NCBI GenBank assembly: GCA_002378585.1
Contig: DFSJ01000051.1
Span: 1 to 21,541 of the forward strand
Direction of reading: 5' to 3'
DNA length: 21,541 nucleotides
Origin: Flavobacteriaceae bacterium UBA3440
GTDB taxonomy: Bacteria; Bacteroidota; Bacteroidia; Flavobacteriales; Flavobacteriaceae
Below the pieces are notes generated by a model. That model searched no databases and had not been told where the DNA came from. It saw only the letters and a list, made by a program, of their open reading frames with translations. The number at the start of each line of letters is the position of its first letter. Within the stretch, counting starts at the first letter, position 1. Position numbers and translations under genes: made by a program. Of the stretch, positions 1 through 7,203 are shown one piece after another.

Positions 1-53
1 TTATTAAATGTGTAATTTATTCGATCAAAATTAACTATTTATATAAAATTGAT

Positions 54-61
54 TAATTTTG
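54..61 (+). promoter_or_regulatory. Candidate -7 element upstream of the sensor kinase gene
   Basis: TAATTTTG fits the Bacteroidota -7 consensus TAnnTTTG and ends 7 bases before the kinase ATG, so the mRNA would be leaderless or nearly so. No TTG lies at a proper -33 distance, and the surrounding 68 bases are so AT-rich that a chance match is possible. Confidence 0.35.
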
Positions 62-68
62 TTAACAT

Positions 69-1649
69 ATGAAGAAATCATCTTTTTTTGTACTGGTCAC
101 TGTGATGTCTTTGGCGCTGATTGGGGCAATCTCTGTTCAGGGCTACTGGATTAAACAGTCCATCACTTTAAAAGAAGATCAGTTTAACAATGCTGTATCA
201 GATGTACTGATAGAAACTTCTCAAAAAATTGCGCAACGAGAGGTTTCTGATTATTACGAAGAGTTTTTAAAACTCAAAGATTCAGTGGGAAATCCTGATA
301 AAGCCCACTACAAAAATTTCTTCTTTTTTGATAAAGACCTCAATACCAACGAGACCACATTTTATGCCCATGAAATATTGGAGCAGGATTACAGCGTCGC
401 CAACAAGATGTTTGACAATGGATTTGGCAGAGATTCTTCGCTTATCCGCGCCTATGTCAGCGAACGCACCAAGATGGTTTACAGAGAAGATTTTGGCATT
501 GACGGAAAACGCACCACGATTACGCCCATTACTAAGTTGGCCATCAGCGGAAAACTTACGGAATACGATCGCGTTATTTTAGAGGATGTACTTAAAGAAA
601 GGGCGCGTTTGGTGCCTATTCATGAGCGAATCAGTGTCCAAGAACTAGTTTTGGCTTTAGATCGAGCCTTTGAACTCAGGGGGATTGATATCGATTACGA
701 ATTTGGTGTATACAGCAATCAATTGCCCACGAAAATTAAAAGTAGCGGGTTTGAATACAGTTCAGTTAATCCGTATAAGGTGCCTCTTTTTACGGACAAT
801 GAGGGTAATAGTGATTTTAGTCTTCACGTTACATTTCCTCAAAAATCCACTTTTCTATGGAGGTCAATACTGGGTACTGCAGTCCTATCTGGGGTATTTA
901 GTCTACTGATTTTATTGGTGTTTGTCAGTGCCATTTATCAATGGATCAAACAAAAAAAGTTATCGGAAATAAAGTCAGATTTCATCAACAACATGACCCA
1001 CGAGTTCAAGACTCCGATTGCAACAATCAACTTGGCTGTAGAGGCATTGCGCAACCCTAAAATAGCTGGTGATGCGGAAAAATTTGCCAGATACACCCAA
1101 ATGATTAAAGAGGAAAACAAACGGATGAATGAGCAGGTGGAAAATGTCTTGCAGATTTCCAAGTTAGATAAAAATCAGTTGGACTTGATCCGTCAAGAAG
1201 TTGATTTCCACGATGTCATTGAAGATGCGATTGCAGCTGTTTCCTTGATTTTGGATAACAGCGGAGGATATATCCATACCCACTTATCCGCGAACCCATC
1301 AGTGGTATCTGTCAGCGAAATGCACATGACCAATGTGGTAGTCAATATTTTAGAAAATGCAGTGAAGTACTCCGGCGAATCCCCAAAGATTGACGTATAC
1401 ACTCAAAACAAGGGAGGTAAACTATTAATATCAATTAAGGATCAAGGTCCGGGTATGAGCAAACAAGTCTTAAAACAAATCTTTGAGAAATTCTACAGAG
1501 AACCAACAGGTGATATACACAACATTAAGGGTCATGGGTTGGGGCTGGCTTATGTAAAGAAGATTGTTGAACTACACAAAGGGCAGGTTTATGCCGAAAG
1601 TGAAAAAGGGAAAGGCAGTACTTTCCATGTAGAATTACCTTTAAACTAA
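69..1649 (+). CDS. Membrane sensor histidine kinase (RprX-like)
   Basis: Sensor kinase of a two-component system, 526 residues. A membrane segment lies at about residues 7-26, followed by a periplasmic sensor region of roughly 240 residues with no domain I recognise. A second membrane segment lies at about 265-290. The cytoplasmic core is canonical: H-box around His311 (THEFKTP), N-box NILENAVKYS near 426-435, G1 box DQGPGM at 458-463, F-box FEKFYRE and G2 box GHGLGLAYVKK near 488-498. All residues for autophosphorylation are present. The architecture (two TMs, extracytoplasmic sensor, no HAMP or PAS that I can see) resembles Bacteroides RprX and many Bacteroidota kinases; the RprX likeness is from memory of the family. 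The cognate regulator starts 6 bases downstream. The signal sensed cannot be read from the sequence. Confidence 0.93.
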   Translation: MKKSSFFVLVTVMSLALIGAISVQGYWIKQSITLKEDQFNNAVSDVLIETSQKIAQREVSDYYEEFLKLKDSVGNPDKAHYKNFFFFDKDLNTNETTFYAHEILEQDYSVANKMFDNGFGRDSSLIRAYVSERTKMVYREDFGIDGKRTTITPITKLAISGKLTEYDRVILEDVLKERARLVPIHERISVQELVLALDRAFELRGIDIDYEFGVYSNQLPTKIKSSGFEYSSVNPYKVPLFTDNEGNSDFSLHVTFPQKSTFLWRSILGTAVLSGVFSLLILLVFVSAIYQWIKQKKLSEIKSDFINNMTHEFKTPIATINLAVEALRNPKIAGDAEKFARYTQMIKEENKRMNEQVENVLQISKLDKNQLDLIRQEVDFHDVIEDAIAAVSLILDNSGGYIHTHLSANPSVVSVSEMHMTNVVVNILENAVKYSGESPKIDVYTQNKGGKLLISIKDQGPGMSKQVLKQIFEKFYREPTGDIHNIKGHGLGLAYVKKIVELHKGQVYAESEKGKGSTFHVELPLN

Positions 1650-1655
1650 TCAGTT

Positions 1656-2360
1656 ATGGAAACGATGAAAAAAATTTTACTCGTAGAAGATGATCCAAAT
1701 TTTGGAAGTATTCTTAAGGATTATCTAATGATGAATGACTTTGAAGTAGTCTTGGCCAAAAATGGTATGGAAGGCTTTGAAAAGTTCAAAAAAGAAACCT
1801 TTGACGTGTGTATTCTCGACGTCATGATGCCCTACAAAGATGGCTTTACATTGGCTAAAGAGATTCGCGAGAAAGACGACCGCATTCCGATTGTTTTTTT
1901 AACGGCAAAAACCATGAAAGAAGATGTGCTCAAAGGGTATAAAGCTGGCGCCGACGACTATCTGAATAAACCGTTCGACTCTGAGGTGCTATTGGTCAAA
2001 CTCAAAGCGATTATACAGAGAAAATCTACCGCGACACTAGCTGAAAGCAATCAGTTTGAGTTCGAAATAGGGGACTTTCACCTGAATGCAAAGTTGAGGT
2101 TTTTAACCTACAAGGATGAACCATCCATTAAGCTGTCTCCCAAAGAAAACGAGTTATTGCGCATGTTGGCGCTCTATCAGAATGATTTGATGCCCAGGGA
2201 GCTGGCCTTGACAAAGATATGGAGGGATGATAATTATTTCACCTCAAGGTCCATGGATGTATACATTGCCAAATTGAGAAAATACCTCAAATTAGACCCC
2301 AACGTGTCAGTGTTGAATATTCATGGAGAAGGGTTTAGATTGGTAGTTAAAGAGGATTAA
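1656..2360 (+). CDS. OmpR/PhoB-family response regulator (RprY-like)
   Basis: DNA-binding response regulator of 234 residues and partner of the preceding kinase. The receiver domain (about 5-120) has the acidic pair at E11-D13, the phosphoacceptor Asp55 in CILDVMMP, Thr83 and Lys105 (NKPF). A winged-helix Trans_Reg_C domain covers about 135-232, with the recognition-helix region SRSMDVYIAKLRKYL and the wing near IHGEGFRL. Start: ATG at 1656 or the fourth codon ATG (MKKILLVEDD), which cannot be separated. The gene is surely co-transcribed with the kinase. Its last 14 bases overlap the convergent 3' end of miaA, and I see no terminator in between. Target genes are unknown. Confidence 0.94.
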   Translation: METMKKILLVEDDPNFGSILKDYLMMNDFEVVLAKNGMEGFEKFKKETFDVCILDVMMPYKDGFTLAKEIREKDDRIPIVFLTAKTMKEDVLKGYKAGADDYLNKPFDSEVLLVKLKAIIQRKSTATLAESNQFEFEIGDFHLNAKLRFLTYKDEPSIKLSPKENELLRMLALYQNDLMPRELALTKIWRDDNYFTSRSMDVYIAKLRKYLKLDPNVSVLNIHGEGFRLVVKED

Positions 2361-3276
2361 TCCCTAGTTTTTGAAGCACGCTCTTTGCCTGTATGGTGGG
2401 GTTTTCCGCTGAAATCCAATGAATATCGGATTGTCGCCTAAACCAAGTCCCTTGTCTTTTGGCGTAACGCCGCGTATTTGTTTTGATATCTTCGATTGCT
2501 TGTTCTCGACTGATCAATCCATCCATAAAGGCAAATACCTCGGTGTAACCTACTGTTTTTAATGCGTTCAATTCCTTGTGCGGGTACAAACTAGACGCCT
2601 CGTCAAAAAGTCCTTCCTGGACCATTTGATCTACTCGTTGATTGATTCTTTGATACAGCCATGGTTTAGGTCCTTCCATACCTATGGCGATAGGCTCAAA
2701 GTTTTTTGTCGGCTTAGGTTTCCCTAAAAAGCTGCTGTAGGGCTGCTTGCTGGACAAACAGACTGAAAGTGCTCTTATCAACCTCATCGGATTTTGTAGA
2801 TCAACGACTTGGGCATAACGGGGATCAAGTTCCCAAAGTAAATTTTGTAAGGCCTCAATTCCTGATTCTGCCCATAATTTTTCCACAAAGGCCTTTTCTT
2901 TTGGGTTGACTTCAGGAAACTCATCCAGCCCCTGGATTAATGCTTTAATGTACAGTCCACTGCCACCCACTAAAATAACTAGGTTACTTTTTTTGAATAG
3001 CTCATCCAAAAGAACACTGGCCTCCCTGGCATAGTCTCCGACGCTGTAAGGATCGTGTATGCTTTTATGCTGGATTAGGTAATGTGGGGCAGAGGAAAGT
3101 TCTTGAACAGTGGGTACAGCGGTCCCAATACTCATTTCTCGATAAAACTGCCGACCATCCGCAGAAACAATGGGAGCATTAAGCCAATTGGCTAGTGAAA
3201 TAGCCAAACTCGTTTTGCCTGATGCGGTGGCACCTAGAATGGTGATTAACGTATTACTATGCGGCTTAACTTTCAA
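2347..3276 (-). CDS. miaA: tRNA dimethylallyltransferase MiaA, TTG start
   Basis: Transfers a dimethylallyl group from DMAPP to N6 of A37 in tRNAs that read UNN codons. It has 309 residues, the usual size. The P-loop GATASGKT spans residues 15-22. The substrate-binding segment around Asp40 reads ADGRQFY where most homologues have DSRQ, so Ser is replaced by Gly. Other family motifs are GGSGLYIKAL, LKTVGYTEVF and RRYAKRQGTWFRR near the C-terminus. The reading frame is closed upstream by a TAA and the only usable initiation codon before the P-loop is TTG at 3276-3274, so a TTG start is the best call. It overlaps the end of the upstream exonuclease gene by 11 bases, which suggests translational coupling. 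It is last in the four-gene minus-strand run, and its 3' end overlaps the response regulator gene. Confidence 0.93.
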   Translation of the reverse strand: MKVKPHSNTLITILGATASGKTSLAISLANWLNAPIVSADGRQFYREMSIGTAVPTVQELSSAPHYLIQHKSIHDPYSVGDYAREASVLLDELFKKSNLVILVGGSGLYIKALIQGLDEFPEVNPKEKAFVEKLWAESGIEALQNLLWELDPRYAQVVDLQNPMRLIRALSVCLSSKQPYSSFLGKPKPTKNFEPIAIGMEGPKPWLYQRINQRVDQMVQEGLFDEASSLYPHKELNALKTVGYTEVFAFMDGLISREQAIEDIKTNTRRYAKRQGTWFRRQSDIHWISAENPTIQAKSVLQKLGINPL

Positions 3277-4351
3277 AGGCGTGCCATTTTAAATGAGGTC
3301 TTTCCGCTTCGATCCAAACCAGGTAGGCTGGATCAGGGAAGATAGGCGTTAACAACTGTTCAAAAATCTGGGGGTTATTTAATTGATAATTAAGATCAAA
3401 ATAGGCATAACCGCACACCATCCCATTTTTCATGTAAATACCCGCTCGCTCGCCGATGGTTCGACCTGGTGCGATCCAAACACCGTGCATTGATTGATAG
3501 GCCTCAATGAGCGATGAGTTGCTCAACAATTTTTTTTTTCGGTTGTATTTTGGCTTGAGGGTCTTGAGGTAGACATGATGCAATATCTGGGTCATCAGTG
3601 AGTTTCCAGAAGGAAATGCCTCAATGTTTTTTGTTTCTTTGAGCACACGCTTGTGGTGATCGTCACTAGACAAGAAAAGTTGATAGGTAGCCTTGTACAT
3701 GTTTTTGTCTGAAAAAAGATATACCGCTTTTTCATCTTTACTCAAAAGTACAACCACCCCATGAGAATCGGGTATTTGTTGTATCCAGGTCCATTGTTTG
3801 TCAGAGACCAGACTTTGTTCCGGGCCTTTGGTCATGGTGTGAAACAAACCTTTTTCCAAATCTTTTTCTAGCAGCACTTGAAATAATTTTAAGGTAGCCA
3901 AGGCATCACCGCTAGCTCTATGTCTGTCATGGATGGGTATTCCCAGTGATTTAACCAGTTTCCCCAGTGAATAAGACTCCTGGTCTGGAATCAATTTTTT
4001 GGCTAAATCAACGGTACAAACTGTTTTGCGTTCATAGGTATAACCCAATCGGTTGTAGCACAACTTTAAAATTCGATAGTCAAATTGTGCGTTGTGAGCT
4101 ACCAAGACACAACCTTCGGTGATTTCAATGATTCTCTTGGCTAATTCGTGAAATTTTGGGGCAGTACGCACCATCGAATCACTGATGCCTGTTAGTTTTT
4201 CAACAAAAGGCTGTATAGGTGCTTCGGGGTTTACCAGACTGATCAGTTGATCAACTACTTGTAAACCATCAAATTTATAGATGGCCACTTCAGTAATTCC
4301 TTCTTGGTTGTATTTACCTCCTGTCGTTTCAAGATCAATAATCGCATACAT
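3266..4351 (-). CDS. DnaQ-like DEDDh exonuclease fused to a degenerate GIY-YIG domain
   Basis: Protein of 361 residues. The N-terminal about 165 residues form a DnaQ-type 3'-5' exonuclease with all five catalytic positions: Asp6 and Glu8 (IDLETTGG), Asp91 (HNAQFDYRIL), and His144 with Asp149 (HRASGDA). Residues about 196-272 align by eye with the GIY-YIG/UvrC-N domain found behind this exonuclease in related bacterial proteins: GVV at the GIY position, VYLF at the YIG position, and a well kept end LKPKYNR. The catalytic Arg and Glu of GIY-YIG nucleases are not apparent, so this half probably no longer cuts. The C-terminal 90 residues are unassigned. It is likely a repair or RNA/DNA-processing exonuclease rather than the replicative epsilon subunit, because of the fusion. 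The gene starts 3 bases after yggS. Confidence 0.87.
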   Translation of the reverse strand: MYAIIDLETTGGKYNQEGITEVAIYKFDGLQVVDQLISLVNPEAPIQPFVEKLTGISDSMVRTAPKFHELAKRIIEITEGCVLVAHNAQFDYRILKLCYNRLGYTYERKTVCTVDLAKKLIPDQESYSLGKLVKSLGIPIHDRHRASGDALATLKLFQVLLEKDLEKGLFHTMTKGPEQSLVSDKQWTWIQQIPDSHGVVVLLSKDEKAVYLFSDKNMYKATYQLFLSSDDHHKRVLKETKNIEAFPSGNSLMTQILHHVYLKTLKPKYNRKKKLLSNSSLIEAYQSMHGVWIAPGRTIGERAGIYMKNGMVCGYAYFDLNYQLNNPQIFEQLLTPIFPDPAYLVWIEAERPHLKWHAFES

Positions 4352-4354
4352 AGG

Positions 4355-5011
4355 CTAGTAATTTCGATCGCCAAAAATGGAGCTTCCTATGCGTACCATA
4401 GTACTGCCACAGGAAATAGCCGAGGCATAATCTTGACTCATCCCCATGGAAAGTGTATCCCAATGTGAGTGTACTTTGCTCAGCTGGTCGTATACGAATT
4501 TCAGGGAGGTGAATTCTTGGATTATCTGTGGCTCATCCGAGGTGAATGTCGCCATACCCATCAATCCTTTGATGCGCACATGGCTGTAGGCGTCCAATTG
4601 TTTTGCTGTTGCCCACAAAGCTAACTCTTCAGGATCCCATCCAAATTTTGTCGATTCTTGAGCGATATGGACTTGCAACAAACAGTCGATAACCCGATGG
4701 TTCTTTTTGGCCTGTTTTTCAATCTCATCGAGCAGTTCGGGCCGATCTACCCCGTGGATCAATGCCACATAAGGGGCGATGTATTTGACTTTATTGCTTT
4801 GCAAATGACCGATCATGTGCCACTGAATATCTTTGGGCATCTCCGACCACTTGGCCGTCATCTCTTGCGCTTTATTTTCGCCAAAAACACGTTGCCCTGC
4901 TCGATAAGCAACCATCAAATCTTCAACGGGTTTTGTTTTTGACACAGCCACCAAGGTAACGTGTTGGGGAAGTGAATCTTTGATGCGAAGCAAACGTTCA
5001 GTTAGGGACAT
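4355..5011 (-). CDS. yggS: YggS/PROSC-family PLP homeostasis protein
   Basis: Single-domain alanine-racemase-fold protein that binds pyridoxal phosphate and keeps its level balanced; no catalytic reaction is established for the family. I take the ATG at 5011, which gives MSLTERLLRI and 218 residues. A longer reading from 5050 would overlap the upstream gene by 38 bases and adds a basic stretch that homologues lack. The PLP lysine is Lys25 in VAVSKTKP. Other family motifs are FGENKAQE, WHMIGHLQSNKVK, GLMGMAT and the C-terminal LSMGMSQDYASAI...VRIGSSIFG, which holds the phosphate-binding residues. One base separates it from the stop of the oxidoreductase gene upstream (TAA-T-ATG). Confidence 0.95.
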   Translation of the reverse strand: MSLTERLLRIKDSLPQHVTLVAVSKTKPVEDLMVAYRAGQRVFGENKAQEMTAKWSEMPKDIQWHMIGHLQSNKVKYIAPYVALIHGVDRPELLDEIEKQAKKNHRVIDCLLQVHIAQESTKFGWDPEELALWATAKQLDAYSHVRIKGLMGMATFTSDEPQIIQEFTSLKFVYDQLSKVHSHWDTLSMGMSQDYASAISCGSTMVRIGSSIFGDRNY

Positions 5012-5012
5012 A

Positions 5013-5981
5013 TTATTTTTCGTAGGCTTGAATAATTTGAAGAGCGACATCCAGTGCGTTGGCCCCGTCTACAAGGTCAACTATGGGTTTTTGGCCCAAG
5101 ATAATAGCCTGGGCAAATGTTTCCAATTCATCCTGAATGGCGTTGTTGGCTTCAGGAGTGGGGTGTTCAAAATATATTTGCTTGGATGCCCCCTCAGCAT
5201 TGACCAAGATCATATCAAACGGTCCAGGCTGCTCAGGAGCATCTTTCATTTTGACTACCTCGGTTTTCTTCTCTAGAAAATCAACCGAAACATAGGCATC
5301 CTTTTGAAAGAAACGCGATTTACGCATGTTTTTCATGGAGATTCTACTCGCTGTTAAGTTAGCTACACAACCGTTTTCAAAAACTAATCGCGCGTTGGCA
5401 ATATCCGGTGATTGACTGAGTACCCGTACACCACTCGCCCTAACCTCGACCAGAGGTGATTGAACAACGGATAATATAATATCGATGTCATGGATCATCA
5501 AATCCAATACCACCGGTACATCGGTGCCTCTTGGATTAAATTCGGCCAATCGGTGTGTTTCAATAAACATAGGTTGGTCCAAAGCGCTCAAAGCGGCTTT
5601 GAAAGCCGGATTAAATCGCTCAACATGTCCCACCTGCCCCAGTACTCCGTAGGTATTGGCGAGTTCGATCAGTTCATGTGCTTGCTCTAGTGTGTGGGTG
5701 ATTGGTTTTTCAATAAACACGTGTTTGCCTTGGGTAATCGCCTGCTTGGCTACTTCAAAGTGCGCTAGGGTGGGGGTGACGATATCTACCACATCAACAG
5801 CCTCAATCAATTCCGCTAAGTGTGCAAAGTGTTTGTAGCCCATCTCTTGACTGAGCAAGGCCGCGTTTTCTTGGTTTGGATCATAAAAACCCACTAAATC
5901 GTAGAGCGGGGAGGATTCAGCCAATCTGAGGTGAATTTTACCCAAATGACCCGCACCTAATACACCAATACGCAACTTCAT
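5013..5981 (-). CDS. Gfo/Idh/MocA-family NAD(P)-dependent oxidoreductase
   Basis: Predicted sugar or cyclitol dehydrogenase of 322 residues from the ATG at 5981 (MKLRIGVLG). An earlier start would put nine extra residues before the Rossmann strand. The dinucleotide site is GVLGAGHLGKIH (about 6-17), the family's catalytic lysine is in EKP at 91-93, and a substrate-side motif IHDIDIIL lies near 163-170. The GHVERFNP stretch (118-125) occurs in Bacteroidota homologues and in GnnA/WlbA-like UDP-GlcNAc 3-dehydrogenases, so a nucleotide-sugar substrate is possible, but this is inference. It is the first gene of the minus-strand run that continues into yggS, the exonuclease and miaA; the partners do not reveal its substrate. 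Confidence 0.87.
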   Translation of the reverse strand: MKLRIGVLGAGHLGKIHLRLAESSPLYDLVGFYDPNQENAALLSQEMGYKHFAHLAELIEAVDVVDIVTPTLAHFEVAKQAITQGKHVFIEKPITHTLEQAHELIELANTYGVLGQVGHVERFNPAFKAALSALDQPMFIETHRLAEFNPRGTDVPVVLDLMIHDIDIILSVVQSPLVEVRASGVRVLSQSPDIANARLVFENGCVANLTASRISMKNMRKSRFFQKDAYVSVDFLEKKTEVVKMKDAPEQPGPFDMILVNAEGASKQIYFEHPTPEANNAIQDELETFAQAIILGQKPIVDLVDGANALDVALQIIQAYEK

Positions 5982-5995
5982 AAAACTATTTTTTT

Positions 5996-6003
5996 CAAAA
6001 ATA
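5996..6003 (-). promoter_or_regulatory. Candidate -7 element for the oxidoreductase-yggS-exonuclease-miaA run
   Basis: On the minus strand this reads TATTTTTG, a full match to TAnnTTTG, 14 bases before the oxidoreductase ATG. I find no TTG at a good -33 distance. Confidence 0.4.
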
Positions 6004-6045
6004 CACATTCCACCTGACCTGGAGAGTCCGTCCTTTTTTTTGTGC

Positions 6046-6053
6046 TATTTTTG
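6046..6053 (+). promoter_or_regulatory. Candidate -7 element for smpB-pcm
   Basis: TATTTTTG matches TAnnTTTG and ends 7 bases before the smpB ATG, predicting a very short leader. No clear -33 TTG is seen. It stands back to back with the minus-strand element at 5996-6003 in an 80-base divergent spacer. Confidence 0.45.
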
Positions 6054-6060
6054 TGGGCCA

Positions 6061-6525
6061 ATGAAAAACCGCATAGACATACAAAACAAAAAAGCCCGGT
6101 TCAACTACGAATTACTCGATGGTTTTACGGCGGGTATTGTATTGTCAGGAACAGAAATTAAATCCCTGAGACAGGGAAAAGCCTCTATTGCCGAATCGTT
6201 TTGTGAATTCAACGATTCATCGGAGTTATTTGTGGTCAATATGACCATTGAGGAATACGCCCATGGATCACACTATAATCACTTACCTAAGGCTAGTAGA
6301 AAGCTGCTGCTCAACAAAAGGGAACTTAAAAAAATACGTCAGGCGGTCAAGATTTCCGGAAATACAGTCGTCCCTACCAGACTTTTTATCAATGATCGGG
6401 GATTTGCCAAGCTCAACATCAGTTTAGCTAAAGGAAAGAAACTCTACGATAAACGCGAGACGATTAAAGATAGAGACAACAAAAAACAATTGGATCGCGT
6501 AAAAAAAGCTTCTATAAGACACTGA
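6061..6525 (+). CDS. smpB: SsrA-binding protein SmpB
   Basis: Binds tmRNA and delivers it to stalled ribosomes for trans-translation. It is 154 residues from the ATG at 6061 (MKNRIDIQNKKARFNYE). A start 21 bases earlier would add residues foreign to the family and run through the candidate promoter. The beta-barrel core has the conserved LLDGFTAGIVLSGTEIKSLRQGKASI and YAHGSHYNHLPKASRKLLL segments. The basic C-terminal tail GKKLYDKRETIKDRD...RVKKA is the part that enters the empty mRNA channel. The stop codon overlaps the pcm start (TGATG), so the two are translationally coupled. No ssrA gene is visible in the window. Confidence 0.97.
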   Translation: MKNRIDIQNKKARFNYELLDGFTAGIVLSGTEIKSLRQGKASIAESFCEFNDSSELFVVNMTIEEYAHGSHYNHLPKASRKLLLNKRELKKIRQAVKISGNTVVPTRLFINDRGFAKLNISLAKGKKLYDKRETIKDRDNKKQLDRVKKASIRH

Positions 6526-7166
6526 TGCACGATACCCACAAACATCAAGGAAAAAGGAGATTACTCGCCCAAACACTGGCTGAAAAAGGAATCGTCGATA
6601 AACGCGTATTGTTGGCCATGGAACAAGTGCCTAGGCATTTCTTTTTAGATAGTTCTTTTGAAGAACACGCGTATCAAGACAAGGCGTTCCCAATCGGTTG
6701 TGATCAAACTATTTCTCACCCGTATACGGTAGCCTTACAAACTCAGTTAATGGGGCTGTCACCTGGCGATAAGGTCCTAGAAATAGGGACGGGTAGTGGG
6801 TACCAAACGGCGGTTTTGGTGCACATGAAACTTCAGGTGTACAGCATAGAAAGGCAGTCGATACTCTTTAAAAAAGCTCAGCTTATTTTACCTAAAATGC
6901 GATTAGCTCCTAAAAAAATAATTTTTGGTGATGGTTTTTTGGGATATCCCGATGCAGCTCCTTATCAAGGCATTATTGTTACCGCAGGAGCACCTGATGT
7001 GCCCAAAGCATTGATGGCGCAGCTAGCCATTGGAGGTAAGTTGGTGATTCCGGTAGGAAAGGGAACGCAGGAAATGACGGTGCTTACCCGAGTAGATGAA
7101 AAGAGTTTTGAGCGTGAAACTCATGGGCAATTTGCCTTTGTTCCCATGTTGGCTCAAAAAAAATGA
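6525..7166 (+). CDS. pcm: Protein-L-isoaspartate O-methyltransferase
   Basis: Uses S-adenosylmethionine to methylate isoaspartyl residues in aged proteins and start their repair. It has 213 residues, normal for the family. SAM-binding motif I is LEIGTGSGYQT (about 85-95). The substrate-side motif DQTISHPYTVA (about 60-70) replaces the more usual GQTISQPY. EQVPRHFFL near 33-41 is the typical N-terminal family signature. The gene starts within the smpB stop codon, so both are made from one transcript. Its own stop is followed within 2 bases by the clpB terminator hairpin. Confidence 0.95.
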   Translation: MHDTHKHQGKRRLLAQTLAEKGIVDKRVLLAMEQVPRHFFLDSSFEEHAYQDKAFPIGCDQTISHPYTVALQTQLMGLSPGDKVLEIGTGSGYQTAVLVHMKLQVYSIERQSILFKKAQLILPKMRLAPKKIIFGDGFLGYPDAAPYQGIIVTAGAPDVPKALMAQLAIGGKLVIPVGKGTQEMTVLTRVDEKSFERETHGQFAFVPMLAQKK

Positions 7167-7167
7167 A

Positions 7168-7192
7168 TGGCTGGCAGTTTTAGGGCCAGCCA
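7168..7192 (-). terminator. Intrinsic terminator of clpB, between clpB and pcm
   Basis: An 8-bp perfect stem (TGGCTGGC with GCCAGCCA) encloses a 9-base loop. Read on the minus strand it is followed by TTCATTTTTTTT, a proper U-tract for clpB transcripts. In the plus direction the downstream bases are not U-rich, so it should stop pcm transcripts poorly. Confidence 0.75.
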
Positions 7193-7203
7193 CTCAAGTT
7201 TAC

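Noticed and set aside
5012..5050. Longer YggS start at 5050
   Set aside because: It overlaps the upstream oxidoreductase gene by 38 bases; the ATG at 5011 gives a normal-length protein and a TAA-T-ATG junction.
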